Both the position numbers and the translations under genes were made by a program. Shown one piece after another: positions 16,102 through 23,280 of a stretch of DNA of 64,000 nt. Location of the stretch: positions 60,291 through 124,290 of the forward strand of contig NCHN01000003.1 of NCBI GenBank assembly GCA_002281875.1. Direction: 5' to 3'. The stretch comes from Sphingobacteriia bacterium 24-36-13. Its GTDB lineage: Bacteria > Bacteroidota > Bacteroidia > Chitinophagales > Chitinophagaceae. Position 1 is the first letter of the stretch. The number at the start of each line of letters is the position of its first letter. The notes under the pieces are model-generated. The model was given only the letters and a program-made list of their open reading frames with translations. It was not told the DNA's origin and ran no database searches.

Positions 16102-16878
16102 ATGATAGAGCATATTAAAGAAGGGTTTGTAAAAGTTGATCGCGAGCATGGTATTGCAACTATTGAATTCTTTCATCCACAAAGCAATTCATTGCCAGGG
16201 AAAATATTAGATACCCTAGCAAAAGAAATTTATAGTGAAGGTTTAAACCCCGACACCAAAGTAATTGTATTGCGTTCTGTTGGTGAAAAAGTATTTTGTT
16301 CAGGTGCATCATTTGATGAGTTATCCATCATCAATTCAGAAGAAGCAGGTCTTAAATTTTTCAGTGGTTTTGCCCATGTTATTAATGCCATGCGCACTTG
16401 CGGAAAAATAATTATAGCTCGAATTCAAGGTAAATGTATTGGGGGTGGAGTAGGGCTGGCTGCTGCGGCAGATTACGCCATTGCATGCGAAGGAGCCGAT
16501 GTTAAATTAAGCGAGCTCGCAGTAGGTATAGGACCATTTGTGGTAGGTCCTGCAGTTGAAAGAAAAATTGGCTTATCTGCATTCTCACAATTAACCATTG
16601 ATGCGGTAACATTTAGACCAGCAGATTGGGCGAGAAGAAAAGGATTATATGCTGAATTACATCCAGATGTAGCAGGCATGGACGAGTCTATCATTAGACT
16701 GTCAACCACTTTATCTCATTCCAATCCAGATGCATTGCATGAATTAAAAACCATTTTTTGGAAAGGCACAGAACATTGGGATGAGCTCTTGAAAGAAAGG
16801 GCTGCCATTAGTGGACGGTTAATTCTAAGCGAACACAGCAAAGCTTTTATTCAACGGTTTAAACAGAAATTGTCTTAA
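16102..16878 (+). CDS. enoyl-CoA hydratase/isomerase family protein (one catalytic Glu replaced)
   Basis: A 258-residue crotonase-fold protein. The oxyanion-hole segments are FCSGASFDEL (65-74) and GKCIGGGVGLAAAADYA (110-126). In hydratases the GGG-x-E block supplies one catalytic glutamate; here the position is Gly118. The second acidic residue is kept (Glu139 in LSELAVGIGP). This pattern is typical of delta3-delta2 enoyl-CoA isomerases and of PaaG-like enzymes rather than classical hydratases. ATG 16102 follows the paaZ stop by 10 bases and gives the natural N-terminus; the longer frame overlapping paaZ is less likely. Operon partnership with paaZ supports action on unsaturated CoA thioesters. 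The exact reaction is inference. Confidence 0.83.
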   Translation: MIEHIKEGFVKVDREHGIATIEFFHPQSNSLPGKILDTLAKEIYSEGLNPDTKVIVLRSVGEKVFCSGASFDELSIINSEEAGLKFFSGFAHVINAMRTCGKIIIARIQGKCIGGGVGLAAAADYAIACEGADVKLSELAVGIGPFVVGPAVERKIGLSAFSQLTIDAVTFRPADWARRKGLYAELHPDVAGMDESIIRLSTTLSHSNPDALHELKTIFWKGTEHWDELLKERAAISGRLILSEHSKAFIQRFKQKLS

Positions 16879-16886
16879 AATTTCGG

Positions 16887-17792
16887 TTAAATAATTTTTG
16901 GTTTTTTGATGGTGAAAATACGGGCGATATTGAATCCGAAATGAATATCGCCTTTTCCCCATTGACCATCTGTTTCATGAATAAAAGTCCTTTCAGTCAT
17001 ACCAGTAGAATTAGAAAAATGCATTTGAAATACATGCCCCCCAGTTTCTATATCTACACCCACTGAAAGACTATTATAATAACCATTAAAATGTTGAAAC
17101 TGGTAATAATATTCCCCAGTAATATTTACTCTTTTACTTATTCTGATTCTAGTAGCAATTCCTAATGAGAAAAGATCATTAGGGTCGGTTGCTAAAGGAA
17201 CATTATTATAATGAACCATAGTTGGCGTTAGCTGCAAGGAGAAATAGTCATTGAATTTTTTAGCAATCAAAATCTGATTGAAATAACTAAAGCGATCTGT
17301 GTAATAGAATCCTGTACCTGCTGGATTATCAATTGTTTTCCAAATAACTCCCCCTGCATAGCTTACAGATAATGGCATATTGATTTTCCCAGTGCTTTGT
17401 CTTAGAATTCTATATTTTACAAAACCATCATATTGTTTTAGATAAGTACTTCTTCCTACTCCAATCATTAATCTGCTGTTAATACCATAATCGAGCCCCA
17501 TCCGCATAGATGCCTGATCTAATCCAAATAAATTGTATCCTCCAGTATTGACTCTTCCAAAGCGATGATTAATTTTTACATCCAGCAAACCAGCGCCAAT
17601 ATTTTCAATAGAATGTCCATTTACAATACGAGTGGTCTTAAATATTGCAGTAGTAATATCTGTTGTGTTCTTTTCTTTTTCCTTTTCTTCTTTTTCTTGT
17701 AATTTAAATAAATCAACTTCTTGTGCACTTACTATCACAGAACTCACAAAGCAAAAAAACAAAATAACAACTTGTCTAAGATTCAATTTCAT
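16887..17792 (-). CDS. DUF5777 outer-membrane beta-barrel, module B
   Basis: A 301-residue paralogue of the 5130-5999 protein. The signal peptide (MKLNLRQVVILFFCFVSSVIVSA) is followed by a short Glu/Lys-rich charged helix (LQEKEEKEKEKNTTD) not present in copy A. Shared blocks: RIVNGHSIENIGAGLLDVKI, HRFG, LFGLDQASMRMGLDYGI, VDIETGGHVFQMHFSNSTGM, and a last strand HFGFNIARIF. Alternating strands throughout predict an outer-membrane barrel. It is last gene of the sigma-linked run, nine bases after the YceI gene, and ends eight bases from the convergent hydratase gene with no visible terminator. Function unknown; conservation of the GGHVFQ-HFSN block in both copies marks it as the likely functional core. 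Confidence 0.85.
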   Translation of the reverse strand: MKLNLRQVVILFFCFVSSVIVSAQEVDLFKLQEKEEKEKEKNTTDITTAIFKTTRIVNGHSIENIGAGLLDVKINHRFGRVNTGGYNLFGLDQASMRMGLDYGINSRLMIGVGRSTYLKQYDGFVKYRILRQSTGKINMPLSVSYAGGVIWKTIDNPAGTGFYYTDRFSYFNQILIAKKFNDYFSLQLTPTMVHYNNVPLATDPNDLFSLGIATRIRISKRVNITGEYYYQFQHFNGYYNSLSVGVDIETGGHVFQMHFSNSTGMTERTFIHETDGQWGKGDIHFGFNIARIFTIKKPKII

Positions 17793-17801
17793 AGCCCTAT
17801 T

Positions 17802-18338
17802 TTAAAAATTACAATTGATTTGAATATTGGCTTCAGCAGCAATTTTTTCGCCGATATACGAACCAGCAATTTTATAATCGGCTAATTTTACACTGAAGTC
17901 ACTTTTTAAAGATGCTTTGCCAGATTTAACAGTAATAGTTCCTGGGGTTTGAATTTTTTGATCAACACCGTGAATAGTAAGCACGCCATCAGCTGTTACT
18001 TTATATACACCATCCACAGTAAAATTGACAGTGGCAATATTGGTGATATATCCCTTAAAACTTGCTTTAGGAAATTTAGTACTTTCTAAATAATTCTCAT
18101 TAAAATGATCTTCCATCAATTGGTTTTCGAATCGAAAACCTTTAACTAATAATGCAATTACAATTTGTCCATTAGTAGGAAGCATTTTACAATCAACCTG
18201 ATTATTCACTGCTTCAATTTTTACTAAACCACCTGTTGCATTAAACTTAGCAACACCCGATTTTGTAGATAATAAAGCTTGAGCACTCACACCATAAGCT
18301 GAACTCAACAACAAGAATAAAAAAAGATATTTTTTCAT
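17802..18338 (-). CDS. YceI-like periplasmic protein, module B
   Basis: A 178-residue exported YceI-family lipocalin-like protein. Signal MKKYLFLFLLLSSAYGVSA. The block MEDHFNENYLESTKFPKASF corresponds to the same region in copy A at 5996-6553, as does EAVNNQ near residue 42. In the second half GVLTIHGVDQKIQTPGTI is the standard YceI beta-hairpin. YceI barrels bind long isoprenoid chains, so a quinone or other amphiphile is a candidate ligand. It lies four bases behind the OB-fold gene and nine bases before DUF5777. Confidence 0.85.
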   Translation of the reverse strand: MKKYLFLFLLLSSAYGVSAQALLSTKSGVAKFNATGGLVKIEAVNNQVDCKMLPTNGQIVIALLVKGFRFENQLMEDHFNENYLESTKFPKASFKGYITNIATVNFTVDGVYKVTADGVLTIHGVDQKIQTPGTITVKSGKASLKSDFSVKLADYKIAGSYIGEKIAAEANIQINCNF

Positions 18339-18341
18339 AAA

Positions 18342-18755
18342 TTAATTTTTAGATTGAATAAAAGCATCTGTTATAACAACATCAGAGGTGAATCCGATAC
18401 ATACCCCTTTAATACTGATCTTTTTTTTGACTTCAATATTTTTATCTGCTTCTTTTAGGGTACAAAAAACCGCAGAAAAATCATTCGCACCATCAATGGT
18501 AATGGTGGTATTCCCTTCTTGATTTTGACCAACTTCTTTTACAATTCCTTCTACCACTAATGCTTTGTTCAAATATTTAGCATTTGCGTCAGGCTCATTG
18601 TTGTTATAAGCATACACCAATTCTACTGCACTAATTACAATAGCTTTTTCATCATTTACATTTCGTTTGTATTGTGCAGCGTATATAAATACATAATAAA
18701 GAATAGCCAATGCAATTAGAATAACAGAGCTAATTATGATAACCCATTTTTTCAT
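18342..18755 (-). CDS. tRNA_anti-like OB-fold envelope protein
   Basis: A 137-residue protein with one N-terminal membrane or signal segment (MKKWVIIISSVILIALAILY) and an OB-fold domain of the tRNA_anti-like family: LNKALVVEGIVKEVGQ, TTITIDGAN, VFCTLKE, KKISIKGVCIGF, VVITDAFI. In Bacteroidota this domain is seen in envelope proteins despite its name; nucleic-acid binding should not be assumed. The helical stretch before the domain (AIVISAVELVYAYNNNEPDA) is a typical lead-in. It is the only member of module B without a counterpart in module A. Spacing to neighbours is 9 and 3 bases, so it is in the same transcript. Confidence 0.72.
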   Translation of the reverse strand: MKKWVIIISSVILIALAILYYVFIYAAQYKRNVNDEKAIVISAVELVYAYNNNEPDANAKYLNKALVVEGIVKEVGQNQEGNTTITIDGANDFSAVFCTLKEADKNIEVKKKISIKGVCIGFTSDVVITDAFIQSKN

Positions 18756-18764
18756 GATACTTAT

Positions 18765-19136
18765 TTAGTTGTTTAACATTCCAGCATTAATCCAAACTTG
18801 AAATTTTGAAATATCGCAGGCCGATAATTTTCCGCCCCCCTTTGGCATGGCAGATGCTTGTCCATTCTGAATAATGGAGTTCATGAACTTTCCACCTAAA
18901 ACCGAAGCCCGAACTCCTACATAAGTATCCAAAACAATTCCAGCACCTGCAGCTGCATTTCCACCATGACAACTATTACAAGAAGCGTTTAGAATGGGCA
19001 TTAAACTGGTACTAAACTTTACATTAGCCGTATCACAAGTGATAGCAGAAGCTGCTGGATACACCAACTCACTTTTATCATAATAACATGCACTGAAAAA
19101 GAATAGCGCAAAAAATAATAGAAACAAATTCCGCAT
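18765..19136 (-). CDS. monohaem c-type-cytochrome-like lipoprotein, module B
   Basis: A 123-residue lipoprotein from the ATG at 19136: MRNLFLLFFALFFFSACYYD with lipobox Cys17 (an earlier ATG at 19166 would bury the signal). One classical haem site, SCNSCHGG (CXXCH), is followed by a Met in SAMPKGGGKL as candidate sixth ligand and the terminal block KFQVWINAGMLNN. The module A lipoprotein ends in the closely similar WVSSGGLNN. A cysteine pair (TCDT and ACDI) outside the haem site may form a disulfide. Expected location is the periplasmic face of a membrane. Haem attachment is predicted from motif only. Confidence 0.8.
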   Translation of the reverse strand: MRNLFLLFFALFFFSACYYDKSELVYPAASAITCDTANVKFSTSLMPILNASCNSCHGGNAAAGAGIVLDTYVGVRASVLGGKFMNSIIQNGQASAMPKGGGKLSACDISKFQVWINAGMLNN

Positions 19137-19146
19137 AATTATATTT

Positions 19147-19848
19147 TTATTGAGGCATCCCTGCATTAATCCACTTGGTCATTTGCTTGATCTTACATGC
19201 GTCCATTGGATTGCCTATTGGCATTCTTTGTGCTGCTGGTAAACTAGGCGCATGATTAATTGCATCTAAGAATAATTGCTTATTTGCGTTGATATAAGAT
19301 TGAGTTGCTGCAAGTGTTCCTAAATAAACATTGCCTGATCCTGGTGCAACACCATGACAACCGTTGCAGTTATTAGACAAGATGGTTTGTACAGAAGTAG
19401 AATAAGTAAACTTAGTTGTATCGCAACTATTAACACAGTTGGTATTTAAAGCACCTTGATCAATCCATTTTTTAATTAAACTTATTTGAGCAGTACTTAA
19501 TGCCGGATATCCTCTTGGAGGCATTTCACCTTTGGTGATTTCCTTATAATATTTACTATTAGCTGCATCTCTTGGTTTGATGCCCTTCATGATGGTGGTA
19601 TAATCGGTAGTTTGAACACCATCTGCTCTTGTATTGGCGTTATGACAACCTGCACTTGCACAGTAACTCACGTATAAGGGCAGTACATCGTTCTGAAAGC
19701 AAACAGTATCCGATACAGTTGTACCTCCTCCTGTTGTACCTCCTTGAACAATTACAGGTGTTGGATTAATTGCAGAATTCAAAAATTCATGCTTACAAGC
19801 CAACAAGAACAATGTGGCCATTAAACTTGAAACAATGATCTTTTTCAT
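19147..19848 (-). CDS. two-domain c-type-cytochrome-like lipoprotein, module B
   Basis: A 233-residue lipoprotein (ATG 19848; MKKIIVSSLMATLFLLACKH, lipobox Cys18). A Thr/Gly-rich tether leads to two tandem domains of the same type as its neighbours. Domain 1 has YCASAGCHN (CX4CH) and Met in GEMPPRGYP, ending IKKWIDQGALN. Domain 2 has NCNGCHG (CXXCH) and Met in RMPIGNP, ending MTKWINAGMPQ. Each domain also has a CNT/CDT-type cysteine near its border. So this looks like an internal duplication, one half keeping the CX4CH form also found in module A. It follows the anti-sigma gene by 44 bases without a terminator. Confidence 0.78.
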   Translation of the reverse strand: MKKIIVSSLMATLFLLACKHEFLNSAINPTPVIVQGGTTGGGTTVSDTVCFQNDVLPLYVSYCASAGCHNANTRADGVQTTDYTTIMKGIKPRDAANSKYYKEITKGEMPPRGYPALSTAQISLIKKWIDQGALNTNCVNSCDTTKFTYSTSVQTILSNNCNGCHGVAPGSGNVYLGTLAATQSYINANKQLFLDAINHAPSLPAAQRMPIGNPMDACKIKQMTKWINAGMPQ

Positions 19849-19892
19849 AATAGTCAATACACTATTATTGAAAAAGGGGTTGCCTCAGAAAA

Positions 19893-21236
19893 TTATTTTT
19901 TTTGCTTAGTAATTGGTATTCTTAAATTGAAATATAGGGCAATCGTTCCCAATTTATTATGCCCCTCGCCTAGTTCTTCTAAAGGAAGCTTGAAAGTTGG
20001 TTCAATTTCAAGTACCAGATTTCGCTTTGTTTTAACAGAAAGCCCTGTACCAATGGTAAGATTATTTAAAATATGTGATTCCCCATCATCGTCTGTGTCG
20101 TTGGCACTATTCCAAAGCAAAGGAGTGCTTCCATTTAACAATAAATCATACGTGTATTGTTGCTTTATGAAAAATAATGAAGACAAGCCTACAGAAGAGA
20201 TAAAAGACCATTTTTTATTGGGCCGAGCGGTATATCTAACTGAAAGTGGCACTTCAAAAACATGCAAATTACCTTTCACATTTCTTAATTCTAAACTAGT
20301 ATAACTAGGTAAGTTAGGGGAAGGCTTATACAAATAGCCATCTCCAGAAGCGTTAACAGTGGTATAATTATACAATAGCCCCGATCTAATTCTCCATTTA
20401 GGTGTTAAAATATAATTAACTCCTACGCCTATGGTAAACCCAGGTTGATGTAGAGGTTGCATATTAGCCAATAAAAAATCCGGAGCAGCTGTTAAATTCC
20501 ATTCCCATTTAGAAGGTTTCTTTTCCGAGTTTTTATCGCTGATTTTAACTATAGGAGAATCCTTTTCAATAGAAGTATCTTTTGAAACAAAATTCAACAT
20601 TTCAGTTTTTGAAATAACAGAATCATTTTTCTCCTCAATTTTCTCTTGCCTTACCGAATCAATTGCTTCTTTTTGTGTTTGTTCTAGTTGTTTCAAGCTG
20701 TCTTTACCGTTTGTTTCTGTAACAAAAACTTGCAAGTCCTTAGCCGATGTTGTAGGCGTAGGAATCGGAGTTTTATCTATTTGATCTGGAGTCTTATTTA
20801 TGTTGGGGGTTGTCTTATTTATGTTGGGTGCTGCCGCATTTATTTGGGGTGGTGCAATAGTTTTTATTGTAGATTCCTTATTTGATTTGATATTACTCTT
20901 TTTAGTTGTTAGAATTTCCTTATTCAAATTGTTCTGTTCACTTTTGAAAGGGAGTGCTTTTTTATTCCCTGGATCAACGGTTTGAATAGTATGAACCGCA
21001 TCAACTGATTCCTTTCTTGAAAAGTATCTCGAAGCACCTGTAATCAGTAGCCCAGCCATTAAAAAAATAAAGAACCAGAAAACAACTGGCCTTCTTTTTC
21101 TTTTTTGAGGCATTTCTTGATCTAATAATTGATGCATCTTGCTCCAATTAGTAGCATCACTATTGGCATCTTCTGCTTCTTTTTCAAAAGCATTCTTAGC
21201 AAGATCTTCAATTGATTTTGAGTAGAATTTATCCAT
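19893..21236 (-). CDS. predicted dual-membrane-spanning anti-sigma factor with C-terminal OM barrel
   Basis: A 447-residue protein with a remarkable layout: a cytoplasmic N-terminus (1-50, containing NWSKMHQLLDQEM and ending in basic QKRKRRP), one transmembrane helix (about 51-68), a 170-residue low-complexity Lys/Thr/Pro/Asn-rich linker (70-243) with near-repeats of PNINKT at 137-156, and a C-terminal beta-barrel-like domain (244-447; KWEWNLTAAPDFLL, FTIGVGVNYILTP, WRIRSGLLYNY). It overlaps the sigma-factor stop by eight bases. This matches the dual-membrane anti-sigma (Dma) class reported in Bacteroides, where the barrel sits in the outer membrane and the N-terminus holds an ECF sigma factor. 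Barrel status is predicted, and the anti-sigma role rests on topology and gene pairing. Confidence 0.75.
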   Translation of the reverse strand: MDKFYSKSIEDLAKNAFEKEAEDANSDATNWSKMHQLLDQEMPQKRKRRPVVFWFFIFLMAGLLITGASRYFSRKESVDAVHTIQTVDPGNKKALPFKSEQNNLNKEILTTKKSNIKSNKESTIKTIAPPQINAAAPNINKTTPNINKTPDQIDKTPIPTPTTSAKDLQVFVTETNGKDSLKQLEQTQKEAIDSVRQEKIEEKNDSVISKTEMLNFVSKDTSIEKDSPIVKISDKNSEKKPSKWEWNLTAAPDFLLANMQPLHQPGFTIGVGVNYILTPKWRIRSGLLYNYTTVNASGDGYLYKPSPNLPSYTSLELRNVKGNLHVFEVPLSVRYTARPNKKWSFISSVGLSSLFFIKQQYTYDLLLNGSTPLLWNSANDTDDDGESHILNNLTIGTGLSVKTKRNLVLEIEPTFKLPLEELGEGHNKLGTIALYFNLRIPITKQKK

Positions 21237-21807
21237 TCAATTTGCTTTTGGATGACAATAATAATTGTAAGTGTCGCTTGGCTTTAAACAAATTAGATTT
21301 AGAAGTACCCTCATTAATACCCAATAAATTAGCAATTTCCTGATGGCTATAGCCATCAATAATATGCAAACAAAAAACCGTTTTATAGCTCATGGGTAAA
21401 CTCATGACCAATTGGATGATTTCTTGGTAGCCCAATGTCTGAATGATTTCTTCATTAATTGCTGGTTCATATTGTTGCTGTTCAGTTAACTCTTCTATGG
21501 AAATAGCATCAGAAAAATATTTTTTAGAATAGTTAATACAGTTATTAATAAAGACTCTTTTAGACCAGCCTTTAAATGCTGCTTCTGAAACAGCATAATT
21601 ACTCATATCGTATTGTGCTATATTTTTAAATATTTTCATGAACCCATCCATGACCAAATCCTCTATTAAGTTTACCTCATTCGCATACCTTTTACAAACA
21701 GAATTAGCATACCCTTGCAACCACTCATAAAGAGCCCTTTGGCTTTGGCGATTATTCTTTCGACAGCCATCAATTATGTGCTTAATTTGCTCATCAGATA
21801 AACTCAA
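21229..21807 (-). CDS. ECF-type RNA polymerase sigma factor
   Basis: A 192-residue sigma-70-family factor of the extracytoplasmic-function group. Region 2 is visible as RALYEWLQGYANSVCKRYAN and DLVMDGFMKIFKNI; region 4 has SLPMSYKTVFCLHIIDGYSH followed by the helix-turn-helix QEIANLLGINEGTSKSNLFKAK. No ATG lies near the N-terminus and an in-frame TAG lies three codons upstream, so the start is probably the TTG at 21807, an unusual initiation codon that may keep expression low. It is the first gene of the run to 16887. Its direct overlap with the membrane anti-sigma gene is the normal pairing for ECF factors. Target promoters are unknown. Confidence 0.88.
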   Translation of the reverse strand: MSLSDEQIKHIIDGCRKNNRQSQRALYEWLQGYANSVCKRYANEVNLIEDLVMDGFMKIFKNIAQYDMSNYAVSEAAFKGWSKRVFINNCINYSKKYFSDAISIEELTEQQQYEPAINEEIIQTLGYQEIIQLVMSLPMSYKTVFCLHIIDGYSHQEIANLLGINEGTSKSNLFKAKRHLQLLLSSKSKLNG

Positions 21808-21845
21808 CCCTTGCTAATAATTAATCTATTCTGTTAATAATACAG

Positions 21846-21853
21846 CAAAGTTA
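21846..21853 (-). promoter_or_regulatory. -7 box upstream of the sigma/anti-sigma/cytochrome run
   Basis: On the minus strand TAACTTTG (plus-strand CAAAGTTA) is a perfect TAnnTTTG match, 38 bases before the TTG start of the sigma gene, inside the 88-base gap after the TolC gene. It suggests a housekeeping-sigma promoter for the run; whether the ECF factor also acts here cannot be told. Confidence 0.5.
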
Positions 21854-21895
21854 GCATTACGGTTGCCTACACTATATATAATTTTTGATGGAGAA

Positions 21896-23278
21896 TCAGC
21901 GAATTATACCTGCAGCCCAGCTAATTCCATAACTGGCTTTAAGGTATTTTGCCCTTAATTGAATAAGCTTCTCTGCTGTTTCAATAACCTTATTTTCACG
22001 AGTATTGAGTAAGAATAAGCTGCTCTCCCCATTTTGAAAACGAAGGTTTTCGGCTTTTAATAAAGAAGTATAACCATTATATGCTTGTTGAGCAGCAGCA
22101 ATTTGCTCTTTTAATAAAATGGATTCTGCATAGTAGGCTCTAATTTTATTGGCAATACTCCATTGCTTTGCATTTAACTCATAATTGGTTTCTGCAATTT
22201 TCAACTTTGCCTGTTTATAGGCTCCCTGGCCTTCTCTTAAAAACAAAGGAATTTTAAACTGAACGCCCCATACATAATTATTTTGCAAGAGTGCACCGCC
22301 AAAATTCTTCATCACATTATAGCCTTGATTTAATAAATTAGCTTTGATATTTAAAGAAGGTAGCAGAGATTGAAACTTTAATTTTCGTTCTACTTCCAAA
22401 GCAGCTAATTCTACATTCAAACTTTGTATAGATGGATTTTCTGCGTTTGCCCTAATAATAAGTTGATCTGGATTTTCAACAGTCATATACATTTGAAATT
22501 GTACCGTATCAGGCACAAATTTTTCATTGAGCAAGTAGGCGGCGTCATTTTCGTTCCACAAAAAATTGGCTAATTCAAGTTGAGCATTTACTAATTTAAC
22601 TTTGGCATCTGCTTGCAATAATTGGAATTGTTGAACTTGAGTAAGTGCTTCAATGGTATCAATTAATGCCCTATCTCCATTTTCGAAAGCCAATTTAACC
22701 AACCGAAATCGATCTAGACTCACTTGCAAAAACTGGCGATAAATACTAAACAACTGATACGAACCAGCCCATTGCCAGTATGCATTGTAGGCATCAAATA
22801 GTAAATCATTCTGCATTTTAAGTCGGTCTTGTTCACTCTGTTGAGTAAACAACCTTGCTTGCTGTAAATTAGCCCTTCGTTGGTCTAATAGCAAGCCTTT
22901 TACAAGCGGCAGTTCTAATCCTAAATAACTACTCTGCCCTCGCGTAATTTGATTATTTAAAAACAAGCCTCCATTATCTTCAACACCCGCTTTTATATCC
23001 ATGCCTCCAATTCTTGTTGGCAATTTTAATTCTGGATTGGTATAGAAATAATAATTTTTTCCATCAAATGTTTTTCTACTTGCATCTACTTCAAGTGTAG
23101 GATCAAACCCACCTTTGGCACTTAATAATGCTGCATTAGCTTTTTCTACTTTAATATTTGCTTGTTTAGCAATTGGATGAAAAGACCTAACCTGTTCAAT
23201 AAATTGTTCAGGGCTTAATACCTGTGCATTTAAATTGAATGCCCATATACAGCCAATTAAGAATAAATATTTTCTCAT
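21896..23278 (-). CDS. TolC-family outer-membrane efflux protein
   Basis: A 460-residue exported protein (signal MRKYLFLIGCIWAFNLNA) of the outer-membrane efflux family, the trimeric channel-tunnel of tripartite exporters. Long heptad-patterned helices appear in both halves (NLQQARLFTQQSEQDRLKMQ and ANKIRAYYAESILLKEQIAA), with short strand regions such as SSYLGLELPLVKGLL and NNYVWGVQFKIPLF that form the barrel in each repeat. Length is normal. The gene starts three bases after the HlyD gene stop and completes an ABC-HlyD-TolC set. Substrate is unknown. Confidence 0.88.
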   Translation of the reverse strand: MRKYLFLIGCIWAFNLNAQVLSPEQFIEQVRSFHPIAKQANIKVEKANAALLSAKGGFDPTLEVDASRKTFDGKNYYFYTNPELKLPTRIGGMDIKAGVEDNGGLFLNNQITRGQSSYLGLELPLVKGLLLDQRRANLQQARLFTQQSEQDRLKMQNDLLFDAYNAYWQWAGSYQLFSIYRQFLQVSLDRFRLVKLAFENGDRALIDTIEALTQVQQFQLLQADAKVKLVNAQLELANFLWNENDAAYLLNEKFVPDTVQFQMYMTVENPDQLIIRANAENPSIQSLNVELAALEVERKLKFQSLLPSLNIKANLLNQGYNVMKNFGGALLQNNYVWGVQFKIPLFLREGQGAYKQAKLKIAETNYELNAKQWSIANKIRAYYAESILLKEQIAAAQQAYNGYTSLLKAENLRFQNGESSLFLLNTRENKVIETAEKLIQLRAKYLKASYGISWAAGIIR

Positions 23279-23280
23279 GG

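Noticed and set aside
19927-20304. 125-codon plus-strand frame inside the anti-sigma gene
   Set aside because: Antisense shadow of the barrel domain with no recognisable features.
20770-20860. Short near-repeats (TTATTTATGTTGGG-like) as a possible CRISPR or iteron array
   Set aside because: Only two or three imperfect copies that encode the PNINKT linker of the anti-sigma protein; no spacers or cas genes.
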